Assembly (NCBI GenBank): GCA_028751875.1
Contig: CM054138.1
Span: forward strand, 40,987,326 to 41,051,325
DNA: 64,000 bases
Direction of reading: 5' to 3'
DNA from: Rapana venosa
Taxonomy: Eukaryota > Mollusca > Gastropoda > Neogastropoda > Muricidae
Shown: one piece after another, positions 9,901 to 20,976 of the stretch
How positions within the stretch are numbered: the first letter of the stretch is position 1
Layout of the letters: each line of letters begins with the position of its first letter
Made by a program: the position numbers and the translations under genes
The notes under the pieces: generated by a model
Database searches by the model: none
What the model was told of the DNA's origin: nothing
Seen by the model: only the letters and a program-made list of their open reading frames with translations

Positions 9901-10933
9901 TTTCAGACAGGGCAGCCTTTTTTAAACAGCTTATGTACTAACGTGCCTGTCAGCCAGAAACAAGCATACAGTTTTGGGTTGAACATGTCTTCAGAGCAAA
10001 GGCCTTGTTCTGCAACATGCAGTTTTATAAACTGGATGACATGACATCTTTATAGATCCGTATTCTGATTTTTAAATTGTTGTTGAGTACCTGAGATTGA
10101 TGAATCTGTCTTGAGGCCTGTTGAAAGAGGAAATATTAAATAGCACACACACACACACACACACACAAAGGAAAAAAAGAAAAACTGTGACAGCATGGAC
10201 TGTCCTGATGTTGCTTTGTTGCAAACCACACTTGATCCAGCATCTCCAGTGGGATTCATGGTCAGCAAAAACAACTCTAGAAGAAGAAAAATCTGATCGG
10301 AAACAATCTATCTAAATGCCTAAGTAATTTGAAATAGTTTCTTTCGATTAATATCTAGTTTTTCTTTTCGATTAATTTTCTCAAAGTCTTTGAGCAATGT
10401 CAAACTTTGATGACGCCCATTCTTCGCACATTAAACTAACTGCCATGATGCCAGTGGTGTGTTAACTGTTCATAATGTGGTGGAGGTGATCTACTTGCCT
10501 CCCCTGCGGGATGGAGTAGGAGTGCAAGTACTGTTTTAGTAAAATGAGACACACCGTGAATTAAGGGAGGCTGTGTTTCCTCGGGCGTAGTTCTGACCTC
10601 ATCCCAACATACTCCTGTACGGTGGGAATGTCGTTGTTACCCCACTCTGTTTTAGAGCCCATTGCCCGCTGATCTGATCATGCTGTGTTTTAAGACTTAT
10701 TGTTTGTAGAGAATAGGAGCTACAACTAACTCCACTCTGTTACTTCTGTTGTCATTGTCATCAGCTGTTCATGAGTCAGATGAACTGGAAGACTGGCAAA
10801 CATGACTGTTGTAATTCGAAAGTCCTATGATTAAAGCACAGATAAGAGTGAGGTCCTGATGTATTACTTTATGAAGGCAAATGAAAGGACTGCTGGATTG
10901 ATTGATGAACTATGTGTGTTTTGGTGATGACAG
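9901..10933 (+). other. Intron upstream of RRS1 exon b
   Basis: No exon is seen here. A (CA)n microsatellite sits at 10141-10166. The interval is matched in reverse at 62710-63702 across its whole length. The missing RRS1 exon between a and b was sought here without success. Confidence 0.5.
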
Positions 10934-11009
10934 CAATACAGACCTCGATGGGGGTATAAAAGAAAAGATGAAACAAAGAGCTGGCTTCTGGAGGTGCCGG
11001 ATAATGCTG
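10934..11009 (+). CDS. RRS1: RRS1 exon b
   Basis: This 76-base exon follows gatgacag and ends at a consensus donor GCTG|gtaagt. It reads QYRPRWGYKRKDETKS then WLLEVPDNA, with the last G completing an Asp codon across the junction. RRS1 proteins have the same order: WRRRWGY, a charged linker, W-L-I-E-V-P-x-N-A-D. The phase (starts 0, ends 1) fits exon c, which begins AT-CCT-ATG to give ADPMEDQF. The frame is intact here and in the inverted copy at 62634-62709, so this exon looks under constraint or recently duplicated. The donor is followed at once by a (CA)n tract and the 51-bp array. Confidence 0.85.
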
Positions 11010-11014
11010 GTAAG

Positions 11015-11016
<2 letters not shown>

Positions 11017-11069
<53 letters not shown>

Positions 11070-11410
11070 TTGTGTGTGTTCTGTTGTAGCCTGTGTGTGA
11101 AGATGGGATCTGTAACCTCTGTATATATATTCTGGTGTAGGCTGTGTGTGAATATGTGATCTGTAACCTCTGTATATATTCTGGTGTAGCCTGTGTGTGA
11201 ATATGTGATCTGTAACCTCTGTATATAATATATTCTGGTGTAGCCTGTGTGTGAATATGTGATCTGTAACCTCTGTGTATAATATATTCTGGTGTAGCCT
11301 GTGTGTGAATATGTGATCTGTAACCTCTGTATGTATGCTCTGGTGTAGCCTGTGTGTGTGAAGATGGGATCTGTAACCTTTGTATGTATGCTCTGGTGTA
11401 GCCTGTGAGT
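11017..11410 (+). repeat. CA microsatellite and 51-bp minisatellite, block 1
   Basis: A (CA)n run at 11017-11060 is followed by about seven units of a repeat with core gatctgtaacctctgtgt, then a variable atgctctggtgtagcctgtg part. Units are 48-53 bases and some carry tatata expansions. The array lies in the RRS1 intron between exons b and c and continues beyond an insertion at 12836. Confidence 0.9.
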
Positions 11411-11744
11411 GAAGAGAAATAAATAATAAAAATGATTTGGAATTTAATATAGCTGCTGAATCTGTAAAGCAACAAATCAAAGCGCTCAGATTTTATTTCT
11501 ACCACTTTAAGGTCACGGACAGATTTCTCTCACGTGAAATTCGGGCTGCTCTCCCCGGGGAGAGCGGGAGAACGCGTCCGCCACTTAGCGCGGTGCGCAC
11601 CCTTTTATTTTTTTTTTTTTTTCATGTCTGCAACTTTATTTGTTTCCCTATCAGGAGGCTTTTATCTGAAGAATATTGCCAGGGACAACTCTCTGTTGCC
11701 CGTGGGTTTTTTTATACGTGCGCTAAATAATTACGTGAACACAC

Positions 11745-11775
<31 letters not shown>

Positions 11776-11925
11776 TAGCGCCCATACCACCACTCATGGT
11801 CTAATGGATGGGGGAAAAATTTCCGGTCCAAACGGGGTAACGAACCTCCGCACACTCAGACCCGGACATTCGATTACTAACAGGCGCGTTACCCTCTAGA
11901 CCACCGATCCAAACAAATAATAGTA
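11411..11925 (-). mobile_element. tRNA-headed SINE, family 1
   Basis: Read on the minus strand from 11925, it starts ggatcggtggtctagaggg, a tRNA-like A box (TGGTCTAGAGG). It then has a GGTTCGTTACCC B box, a central ctttcggatgagacgataaa / ccgaggtccgtgtg domain, a variable middle with an A-rich run, and a 3' end reading ttgctttacagattcag and attccaaat plus (ATT)-like bases. The 3' end matches the tails of the CR1/L2-like LINEs at 43490-43562 and 48240-48300. This is the typical arrangement of a SINE mobilised by a LINE with the same tail. It is inserted within the 51-bp array; the inverted-arm counterpart is 61765-62245. Confidence 0.85.
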
Positions 11926-11930
11926 TCTGT

Positions 11931-12835
11931 AACCTCTTTAAATATAATTCAGGGTGTCAACAAACAGCGCACCTAATACCGCAGCGCACAGTCAAAGGTT
12001 CAGGCAGAGTGCCAAAATTAGCGTGCCCTGACCTTTCTACCCCACATACCCCTGCCCATTTCTTCACACCCTGCCCCTTTCCCCTCACAGCTCTCCATCC
12101 TATCATCAAGTACACTGCTCGCTGCGGCAGACCTAAGACTAAGGCAACAGATCTGTGCAGGCTAGGCCTACAGGAGACAAGCCCGCTGCGTGCGTGCGTG
12201 CGGCATCCTATTACGCTCTTAACACACACAGGCACTAAGCCTAGGCTTAAGATTGAACAGCAAACAGGCAAAGATTTTGCCCAAATTTGAGCCCTTCAAA
12301 ACTGTTGAACACTAATCCTAAAACAACACAACGTTGATTCAGTTAAAAAATCAAACATTAAACATAACAATACCTACTAGTTTGCCAAAATGAAACTTAA
12401 ACGATTCATGAGGAAAACTGCGAACCCGTTATGTCACAACGACAGAAATGATCACGATCAATACTAAACAAAGAAGAGCTGTCAGTGAGAACAATACCAA
12501 TCTATCATTATTTTGATAATAACGCGCAAAACAAAAGTGTTTAAAAACTTGTTCAAATTCACGTCTCCACAACAACAAAGAACACTGCAACTGAATACAC
12601 CTAGAATGTAGCGCTGAAGAAAATGAACAAACGTAGTCAAACAGCACTAAAAAGCTGAAATTGAAATCGTGTGGCACTTCCCCCGCTAACAGTGAAAGAA
12701 ACGCACGCAATCATGATGGCGCCAAACTGGTCCAGTGCATCTGGTCGGGGCCTAGAGCTACAAATAACAACATCAGGGGACAAGATTCCAGCAAACTAGA
12801 TTGCAGCAGAAAATGGGAGAAAACACTCCGTGGTG
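11931..12835. other. 0.9-kb unclassified insertion in the 51-bp array
   Basis: 51-bp repeat sequence flanks this segment on both sides, so it appears inserted into the array together with the adjacent SINE. The inverted arm has the same insert at 60861-61735. It begins near ggtgtcaacaaacagcgcac and ends near gagaaaacactccgtgg. It contains a C-rich stretch and an AT-rich stretch but no lasting coding frame. I saw no convincing terminal inverted repeats; it may be a non-autonomous DNA element. Confidence 0.4.
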
Positions 12836-13790
12836 TACTGTGTGTGAAATATGGGAACTGTAACCTCCTGTGTGTATTCTCTTTGTAGCTCTTATGTGTG
12901 AAGATGCGGATCTGTAACCTCTGTTTGAATGCTCTGTTGTACCTGTAGTGGTGAAGATGGATCTGTAACCTCTGGTGAAAGCTTCTGTTTGTAGCCAGAG
13001 ATGTGAAGATGGAATCGTAACTCTGTGTGTATGCTACTGGTGTAGCCTGTGAGTGAAGATGGAATCTGTAAACCCAGTGTGTATGCTCTGTTGTAGCCTG
13101 TGTTGAAGATGGGATCGGTAACCCGTGTGTATGCTCTGTTTGTTCCTGGTGTGAAAATGGGATCTGTAACGTCTGTGGTATGCTCTGTTGAAGCCAGTGT
13201 GTGAAGATGGGATCTGTAACCTCTGTGTGTATGCTCTGTTGTAGCCTGTGTGTGAAGATGGGATCTGTAACCTCTGTGTGTATGCTCTGTTGTAGCCTGT
13301 GTGTGAAGATGGGATCTGTAACCTCTGTGTGTATGCTCTGTTGTTGCCTGTGTGTGAAGATGGGATCTGTAACCTCTGTGTGTATGCTCTGTTGTTGCCT
13401 GTGTGTGAAGATGGGATCTGTAAACCTCTGTTTTAATGCCTGTGTAGGCCTGAGTGTGAAGAGGGAATCTGTCACTCTGTGTGTAGCTCTTGTTGTACCT
13501 GTTGTGTGAAAATGGATCTGAAACCGCTGTGAGGTATGCTCTGGTGTAGCCGTGTGTGAAGATGGGATTTGTAACCTCACGTTAATTATGCTCTGGTGTA
13601 GCCTGTGTGGTGTGAAGATGGGATCTGTACCTCTGTATATAATATATTCAGGTTAAGGCCCGTGTGTGGAAGACGGGAATCTGTAACCTCTGTTATAATA
13701 TATTCTGGTGTAAGCCCGTGTGTTGAAGATGGGATCTGTAACCTCTGTATGTATGTCTTCTGGTGTAAGCCTGTGTAAATAATGTGCTCA
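12836..13790 (+). repeat. 51-bp minisatellite, block 2
   Basis: About 18 units contain tgtgaagatgggatctgtaa, then cctctgtgtgtatgctctg and ttgtagcctg. Units between 13201 and 13440 are nearly perfect with an exact 51-base period; outer units are degenerate with single-base indels. A multiple of three keeps frames open on both strands, giving spurious 17-residue repeats. Intron between RRS1 exons b and c. Confidence 0.95.
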
Positions 13791-13924
13791 TGGCCATGCA
13801 GTGTTCCTTCAGGTGTAATGAATATGAAAGAAATACATATCAACAAGAATCACACAAAGAACCACCATAGTGATGTGTTAAACCAACTAGAGTCAGTAAG
13901 ACACTGCAGTGTTGCTGTTTGTCA

Positions 13925-14030
13925 GTACATCATATGTGTAAACTTATCAAGATAATGATGATGGTAATAATTATATGGAATTTTTATAGCACTGTATATT
14001 GTAAGGTAAACACACCAGAGATGCCATTGA
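13925..14030 (-). mobile_element. LINE/SINE 3' tail fragment
   Basis: On the minus strand it reads tgtttaccttacaatatac, then agtgctataaaaattccata and (ATT/ATC)n. This resembles the tail shared by SINE family 1 and the CR1/L2-like LINE at 43490-43562. Only the 3' end is present. The inverted counterpart is 60395-60480, and a third copy is near 39335-39400. Confidence 0.6.
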
Positions 14031-14099
14031 AAGGCTGATTTGTATTGTTCTTGTTGTTGCAGTTGTGCTGTTGACAGAGTGTGGTTTGCTGTGTTTCAG

Positions 14100-14211
14100 A
14101 TCCTATGGAAGATCAGTTTAAAAAAGTAAAGACTTTAAAGCTAAAAAAGAGAGAACTCCAAGAATGAGCGCATAGGCTAACCCGAAATGTGCGAGAAACA
14201 CTAAGTCAAAG
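14100..14211 (+). pseudogene. RRS1: RRS1 exon c, left arm (frameshifted)
   Basis: The acceptor gtttcag at 14093-14099 is followed by ATCCTATGGAAGATCAG, encoding PMEDQFKKVKT. After that, insertions and losses disrupt the AKKERIAKNELQRLRN segment, which is intact in the inverted arm at 60206-60313. The donor is also gone: the exon end reads tcaaagagttg where the intact copy has tcaaaaggtgac. With exon b and exon d intact on either side, this lesion alone would stop the + cassette from encoding a full RRS1 C-terminal half. It could be a consensus error, since the changes are single-base indels. Confidence 0.75.
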
Positions 14212-15525
14212 AGTTGACAACCTAAGTATTTGTTCCTTTTAATATTTCATCGTTCCTGTTCATAGCATTTTTTTGCACTGCTGGGTCATCTATATTTTCA
14301 ACGTTGCTGTCATAGCATGTTTGCACTGCTGGTTCTTTTCTTGTGTGTGGATGGTTTTTGAAGACAAACAAGTGATTGTATTTTTTTTTTGAACAGTTAA
14401 GGTTTTGGTGTACAAGTACATTTGAAGACAAAGTAGCTACATTGAGGTTTGGTATTTGTTCAAGATTAACGAGTAAGTATATCATGATATAGGGGACTAT
14501 GCCAGAAGCCAATCACGCAGAAATACGGTTAAGCCTCGAAAAGAGAATTTGGTATACATGTTCTAAAAGACTCCATAATACGTTGTGGCAGAAATGATGA
14601 AATCATAGATTGTAAGGTTGGTGTCTGAAAATAGCAAGGGAATTAGCAACGATGCAGCCTAAGCTCCAAGTTCACCATGGGTGATATTAAAAAAAAAAAG
14701 AAGAAATCAAGGAAGAAACAAAACCCAAATGTATACCTCACTACCAAGTCACTGAACATTGTTCCGGTACTCCTTCTTCCTGTGCTTGCCACCTGACTCT
14801 TGTGTTTTTGATGCCAGCAGTCCTAGGTAAAGCAGTTATCCAGTGAAGAGAGATGCAGGAGAAGTAAAGATTTCCAATGCCGTGGTTTGGGGAGGGAGAG
14901 ACAGAGACCTCATCATCATCTCTAGGGACCAAGCATCTTTAGAGTGGTGCCATCTTCCTCACTGTGGCTGCTTTTAGTAAATGACCTTCATGTCCCTTAA
15001 GAGGCAGGTACCCATTTACAGCTGGGTGAACTGGATGACTGTAACAGAGGCCATGCACTCAAACGGTCCACCCAACCACTGGGCAGCCACGGTCAGTGCT
15101 GTTAACCTTATCGTTGGGGATATTAGTGGTGCTTCAGAATACCCTTCGCCCCATTTGTCGTTTTTAAAAAAGAGAGAGAGAGAGAGAAAGACAAAAAGAG
15201 AGAGAAAACAGAGACTTGCATGTGCATGCCATTCGCACAGGAGCATACTACACAACATACCACACATACATAACACACACAACACGCGACAGTAGCACTC
15301 GACACACACACACGGAAAGATGACAGCAATGTATCACTTCAAATACACTCAGTGTACTAAAAACTTTTTTCCCTTACAGAAGAGCAACCAACCAGCTTGT
15401 TACAAAAGTCAAGTAAAAAAAAAAAAAAAAAAAAAAAGAAATGGGCCGAATGCATACGCATTTGCCATAACGGAATGACACCAGTGTGCTCATGAAGACT
15501 AACTGTGTGCTGTCATCACTTGCAG
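14212..15525 (+). other. RRS1 intron between exons c and d
   Basis: Non-coding, but matched in reverse at 58916-60205 and partly at 37533-39137. It contains (GA)n near 15170-15190 and a poly-A run at 15418-15437. A block at 14740-14860 has exon-like edges on the strand opposite RRS1 in some copies; I do not call it a gene. Confidence 0.5.
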
Positions 15526-15671
15526 TGCCTGGGGTGGGTCTGACACCAACAGCAAATCCCTCCAAACAGCACCTGGAGACTGCCCTGGCCGTTACACACA
15601 GAGCCACAGCCTCGCTGGGCAAGTTCACAGAAAAACTGCCCAAAGAAAAAATCAAAGGCACAAAGAGAAAG
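15526..15671 (+). CDS. RRS1: RRS1 exon d
   Basis: This 146-base exon has a cacttgcag acceptor and an AAAG|gtgagt donor. With the G from exon c it reads VPGVGLTPTANPSKQHLETA, LAVTHRATASLGKFTEKLP, KEKIKGTKRK. RRS1 proteins have the same series: G-L-x-P-T, SKE-L, A-x-x-V, STAS-x-G-x-F, E-(K/R)-LPKEK, then KKRKF. All 48 codons are open and the phase into exon e is 0, giving KRK-FDSNDIG. The intron starts with about 55 bases of unique sequence, then the 26-bp array. Paralogous exons are at 37420-37532, 48083-49772 (split by a LINE) and 58767-58915. Confidence 0.9.
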
Positions 15672-15724
15672 GTGAGTGAAATACAGGATGACATCGAAGT
15701 AATGACTCTTCAGTAAGGCGGTAG

Positions 15725-16565
15725 AGCATTATCACTCTGAAACTCTGAAGAAGTGTTCAGCATTATCACTCTGAAGAAGTGTTCAGCATTGTCACTCTGA
15801 AGTGTTCACAGCATTGTCACTGTGAAGAAGTGTTCAGCATTATCACTCTGAAGTGATCAGCATTATCACTGTGAAGAAGTGTTCTGCATTATCACTGTGA
15901 AGAAGTGTTCTGCATTATCACTCTGAAGTGTTCACAGCATTATCACTGTGAAGAAGTGTTCTGCATTATCACTCTGAAGTGTTCAGCATTATCACTTTGA
16001 ATAAGTGTTCTGCATTATCACTATGAAGTGTTCAGCATTATCACTGTGAAGAAGTGTTCTGCATTATTTATCACTCTGAAGTGTTCAGCATTATCACTGT
16101 GAAGAAGTGTTCAGCATTATCACTCTGAAGTGTTCAGCATTATCACTGGGAACAAGTGTTCAGCATTATGACTCTAAAAGTGTTCTGCATTATCACTCTG
16201 AGATGTTCAATTATCACTCTAGTGTTGAGCATATCACACTGAAGAAGTGTTCACATATCACTCTGAAGAAGTGTTTCACAGCATTTACACATCTGAAGAA
16301 GTGTCAGCATTATCACTCTGAAGAAGTGTTCAGGCCATTATCACTCTGAGAAGTGTTCAGCATTATCACTACTGAAAGTGTTCAGCATTATCACTGTGAA
16401 AATATTCAGTTTAATTGGACTCTAAAGTGTTTCAGCATTATCACTCTGAATGAACAGCTTTATCAATCTGAAGTGGTTCACCAGCATTATCACTATGAAG
16501 AAGTGTTCAGTCAGTATCACTCTGATGAAGTGTTTCAGCATATCACTCTGATAAAGTGTTCAGGG
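15725..16565 (+). repeat. 26-bp minisatellite after exon d
   Basis: About 30 units of tcactctgaagaagtgttca plus gcatta, with shorter variants lacking a GAA or carrying extra bases. The array starts some 55 bases beyond the exon d donor. Relatives lie on the other strand at 36115-37368, 40101-40500, 46836-48050 and 57870-58690. Confidence 0.95.
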
Positions 16566-16934
16566 ACGTGGAAACAGTTGTTATGCTCAGTTTTTAACTT
16601 GGAACATGTAACTGATGCTGGGAAAAGTGTCTTGCAGTGACTGTGGGGTATTTTTGTTGTTCGCTGCCTCATCTTTCTGTACGTTGTCACCGTCAAGAAC
16701 AGTCTCAAATCATCCCGAAAATCATGATGAGAGAGAGAGAGAAACAAGAGAGAGATATGGGTGGGGTCGATATGATTCAGTGAATATGGTCCCTGGAAAG
16801 CCCCAGGGGCACAATTTGTAGTGTGGCCGGCCCAGTACTGTATGTTCTTGTCCACAAATGAGCTGTCATTTCAGGGGCCATGATAAACATGGACCATTTC
16901 AAATAAAACAAAAATGCATGCACACTGCGTCATG

Positions 16935-17300
16935 TTTATTTTTTCTTTTCTTTTTTTTATATTCTGTATATGGAGGATAATGGAATTAAGCACTATGTGC
17001 TTTTTTACGTCCAGTCCCCGAGTTATGCGGTTTGTGTAAATGTCACATGTTCCCACCGGCACACGAATGGCCTACTCTATGAAAAGCGAACAGGAATTTA
17101 ACGTGTACGCAAGATGATTTCTCTGCGGCCGTTCGCACAGGGGCCTCGGTTTATCTCATGAAGAAGTGGAATAGACTTTGGGGAGAGTGTATTTTGCACT
17201 GATGTTAACTCCAAGGGAAAGTATCCCCTTTAAAGGGAACCGAACCCGGTTTGTCAGATTGCGATCACAATGTTCTAACCACAGCTACTGTCCCCCCATC
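16935..17300 (-). mobile_element. tRNA-headed SINE, family 2 (left arm)
   Basis: The reverse complement matches the SINE at 57150-57520. It has a degraded head near 17285-17300 (ctctaaccacagctactg), a gttaacatcag segment, cattcgtgtgccggtggga and an ATTCCATTATCCTC-like 3' end followed by an A-rich tail at 16936-16960. It is shared between the inverted arms, so it predates their separation. Confidence 0.75.
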
Positions 17301-18265
17301 ATTAGAACATCATGGTCAAAGGCAGAAAGCAATCAACCTACTTAATGGTGGTAAAAACGGCCGATACACCAAACCCTGTCACTGTTGGAACACTGGAGAA
17401 ATGGATGGAGATCACATATCCACTTGGTTGCAGTGGAGTGGTGTTCCTTTTTATTCTCTCCTTGGTTGAATTTTCTGCATCACATGCTAGTGATTAGCAA
17501 GCAAACTATCATTTAATGTAATTCATGGTGTTATTCCTATTACAGCGTGTGCAGTGTTGATACAAGGGTGCGCCCTTGCGGGAGTCACGCTTTTTTCAAA
17601 ATTGCTGCAAATGATCCCGCAGTCGCGCCCAAACAGACGCAAAAAAATCCTGATAGCCCATTCGCAACAGCTGTTTGTAATATTCTCTAAAAAACTAAAG
17701 CCTAGTCCTTCATCTTGCAGAAGTTATCCCTGGATGCTTCAGATTGCTAGGTGCCTCACTTTTGACCAATCACAAAAACTAGTTCTCCTTTTCAGCTCTA
17801 CTGTACCACGGTTCCTGCCACACTCGTTACATTGATACCCAAGGGACAGCAAGATTTTCTGAATCACAGAAACTAGTTCTCCTATTCAACTCTACTGTAC
17901 ATAGACAGTTCCTGCCACAAACCGTTACATTGATACCCAAGATTTGTGACTAGGTCAGCCCCTACAGTGATCATATCTAATAAAGCCTGCTCGCCCTACT
18001 CTGTTGCCCTCTTCGTTTACATCATCTCCAAGAGAGACGTGGTGCTTCAACAAGTAACAGGTGGGGACAGAGATGGATTATGAGATAGCAGACACTGTCC
18101 CAGCAGGTTCAGAGCAAGGATAGATCCTGTTATACAAGTAGCCCTGGCTTACTAGCAGCTGATCATAGTCATGCAGTAGCTATGCGTCTGTGTAACAAAC
18201 AATAACATAGAAAGAGCAAATGCCTTCACTAAAGGAGGATAGGCTAAAGTCAGAATAGCTTTTGG
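17301..18265 (+). other. RRS1 intron d-e, middle part
   Basis: No exon is recognised. There is a two-unit tandem repeat of about 90 bases at 17780-17945 built around gttcctgccacactcgttac; the inverted arm has the same pair at 56518-56685. The remaining sequence aligns in reverse with 56183-57149 and partly with 35110-35360. Confidence 0.5.
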
Positions 18266-18725
18266 AGCATCGTGTAAATCTCTCTCACTCTCTCTCTCAA
18301 TGTGGAAAAGCAAGACTTTGATATTGGCATTTAACCTCATCATCAGATCTATCTGTAATGAGGAAATACAGATTTGACACCGCTCTCACGTCTCGCTCTC
18401 ACTCCTTCTCTCTCTCATCTCGACACACTCTCTCAGGTATAATTGTTGGGAGGGGACAGGGATGAACCCAAGATTTGGTAATGGCTTCCTCTCAACTGAA
18501 CTAGCTCTCTGAATCTGGAAATAGAACAAATTCATCACTCTGGTCCACTCTCTCTACGTCTCGTCACACAACTGATCAACGCACGCACACACTACCACTG
18601 GGCGGGGGGGGATTTTTTATCTTGGCTTACATCTCTCTCTCTCCCCTCATCGTCTCTCTCTCTCTCAATCTCCTCTCATCTCCCTCATCTCTCACTCTCT
18701 CTCAGTGTACCATCCTGGGGGGAAA
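18266..18725 (+). repeat. CT-rich simple sequence tract
   Basis: Repeated (CT)n runs are separated by short spacers such as ggtataattgttgggagg and by aatctggaaatagaa blocks, which themselves recur. The inverted arm has the (GA)n mirror at 55600-56182. Intronic. Confidence 0.8.
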
Positions 18726-19335
18726 AACTAGAATTATGGTTTTCACCTCTCTTCTCATTTAGAAATCTTAGATCATTTCTACCAAATGTGGAAATAGAAT
18801 CAGGACTGACCTCATCTTTCCTCCTATCTATCCATCTCCCCTCCACCCAATCCCCACTCTCTGTCCTATGTTATAGAGTGACATACTACAGATTAATTGC
18901 TACACTTAAGGTGCATTAGCTTTGAAACCATTCTGCCCGTTTGTTTTTTGTTTCTCTCCTTGAAAAATAGCAGAAACAAGGAGTACAGAGGGTACTATAA
19001 ACATATATACTAGGCCCCTCACCCCTTAATTTTTGGGGGGAGGGGGGGGGGGGGCTTGGGCCCCTTTTTTATGAAATCCAGAATCCAACACTGATCATGT
19101 ATGTGATTTAAACATTTCAACACTAAAAGATCGATATCAGATTGTCTAGCAGAAAACGGCATCAACTCAGATAATAGGGAATGTGTTTGTAGAAACCACA
19201 CAGGTGCACCATCTAACCACCACTGAGCATAAATAAAAGCTCCACAGACTGGAGAAGAAGATTCATTGTGAGCTTGTTCATGTACACGAGCTGCTTGTTG
19301 TAACCACCTCCTTCCTTGTTTGATTGTATTTTCAG

Positions 19336-19472
19336 TTTTGACAGCAATGACATAGGAGCGGAGATAAGAAAGGCAGAAGAAGTGATGAAAAAAAATGAAA
19401 TGCTGGATTCCAGACCCGTCTAGACTTGAACAAAGCGGCCAACATGTCGCAGCAGAACCAGGAAAGGCAGAG
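19336..19472 (+). pseudogene. RRS1: RRS1 exon e, block B (frameshifted)
   Basis: This is the exon e of the main + cassette, lying downstream of exons b, c and d. It follows tgtattttcag and is base-for-base like 2992-3128, with the same extra T, the same lesions in the AEEKERQ and SRPVLDV segments and the same missing donor. The homologous exon at 55017-55150 is fully open, so the protein sequence and both splice sites are known from there. Since exon d ends in phase 0 and exon f expects two bases, the exon would fit the gene if these lesions were consensus errors. Confidence 0.75.
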
Positions 19473-19611
19473 TAGTGCTGCGACCTGCCCTGGTGCTCAA
19501 GTTGTCTGTCCTGAAGCCTTAGAGGTGTGGAGGTATTGTGGTGGGTGTTTGTTTTTTTCATTTATTATCAAATGACTTGAAAAAGAAAGGGAAGGGAAGA
19601 GGCTAGAGCTG

Positions 19612-19888
19612 CAGATATCCTGTACAGTTCTGAACTGCCAAACACATAGGGAAAATCTGCTAGAGCTGCAGATATCCTGTACAGTTCTGAACTGCCAAAC
19701 ACATAGGGAAAATCTGCTAGAGCTGCAGATATCCTGTACAGTTCTGAACTGCCAAACACATAGGGAAAATCTGCTAGAGCTGGCAGATATCCCTGTACAG
19801 ATTCTGAACTGCCAAACACAATAGGGAAAAACTGCTAAGCTGCAGAATATCCAGTACAGTTCTGAACTGCCAGAACACAATAGGGAAA
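19612..19888 (+). repeat. 57-bp minisatellite, 5 units (block B)
   Basis: Units start at 19612, 19669, 19726, 19783 and about 19840. Same layout as 3259-3548, in the RRS1 intron between exons e and f. The left inverted arm ends inside its first unit. Confidence 0.95.
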
Positions 19889-20698
19889 ACGTGGAGGCGA
19901 ACCAATTAACAGCAGACAAAATAAGGTGGACTCCCCACGGTCCTTACAACCAAACTGAAAAGTATCATTAGTGAACAAACCTCACCCCTCTAACTCGCCA
20001 GTTTCAAAATGTATGCTAGAAAGAAAACATATATGATATGTTTCTTTCCCACACCACACAGACACACCACCAAAGCGCGCCGCACATTTATCAGTGTGGC
20101 AGGCTTAGTGCTAAAAATGAAATAATGTTTGTAATTAACACAGAAATGTATGTTTTTTCCTCATTTAAAAAAAAAATTTTTTATACCGTACTTGAGAAAA
20201 GCATTTTCCCTTTTTTCCCCTGTCATTTTTTCTTCTTCTTGTATGTACACACACGCACGCACGCTCACACACACACACACTTGTTTTTGTTTGTTGCATT
20301 TTAACTACATTCATCCATAGAATTAGAAGCAAAGTGCAGCAAATGATTCATAACATGACTGGGACTATGAAATGGAAAACTGCCAAGAGAACAATATAAA
20401 ATATTATGGCAAGCACAGGTCCACATAGACTGATTTTGCTCATGATGTTAGAATACTAAATATGGCCTCCCCAAATACTAAACCACCTTTTTATTTTACC
20501 AGGAAAGGCAAAGTTTGAAGTCCTACTTTAATTAATTCCATTTTTCATCCATAGCTAGACCCTGAGTTCCACCAATGTGAGATTTCACGTTTGTAAGGTG
20601 TGGTTTCGGTGGGGGGGGGGCGGTCCATCAAGGTAAGCGGCACATCCAACTTTGGGCATTGTTGTCTAAACTCACCAGTGTGGGCATGTGTTTTGACA

Positions 20699-20955
20699 TT
20701 TTGTCATCTGTTCCCTAACCGCATGAAATGGCCCACTCTCTGTCAAGCGAAACGGTATTTCTTGGTGTGTGCAAGATGTTCAGCGTGTGTTCATACCTGT
20801 GGACCTTGGTTTAAAGTCTCATTGGGGAGTAGAGTCGGTTCTGATGTTAACTCCAGGGGGAAAATCCCCTCAAACGGGTGCTAAGTGGTAGCTCAATCCA
20901 GGCTGTCAGATAACAAGCGCAATGCTCTAACCACTAGGCTATCCCACTACTCTAT
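20699..20955 (-). mobile_element. tRNA-headed SINE, family 2 (block B)
   Basis: Duplicate of 4366-4622; the A-box-like complement lies at 20931-20941. Same truncation of the 3' tail and degenerate B box. Confidence 0.75.
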
Positions 20956-20976
20956 AGCCCTGTGTGAAGTTGTTTG

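Larger units (their letters stand above)
9902..19632 (+). repeat. Left arm of a 9-kb inverted repeat
   Basis: Block after block, the reverse complement of 54874-63702 aligns with this interval: the ttcagacagggcagcc start, RRS1 exons b, c, d and e, both SINE types, the 51-bp and 26-bp arrays, and the CT/GA tract. Divergence is visible throughout (roughly 10-15 percent plus many indels by eye), far more than between blocks A and B. The outer boundary at 9901/9902 coincides with the right edge of block A. The inner boundary lies in the 57-bp array next to the N gap. The spacer is about 35 kb. Confidence 0.85.

Noticed and set aside
12009..12290. Open frames on both strands in the 0.9-kb insert (also 60913-61185).
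   Set aside because: The frames are not shared between the two copies of the insert, so they are not under coding constraint.
10864..13580. Long frames with 17-residue repeats such as HTEVTDPIFTHRLQQSI and CVKMGSVTSVCMLCCSL.
   Set aside because: Both are shadows of the 51-bp intronic minisatellite and lie on both strands at once.
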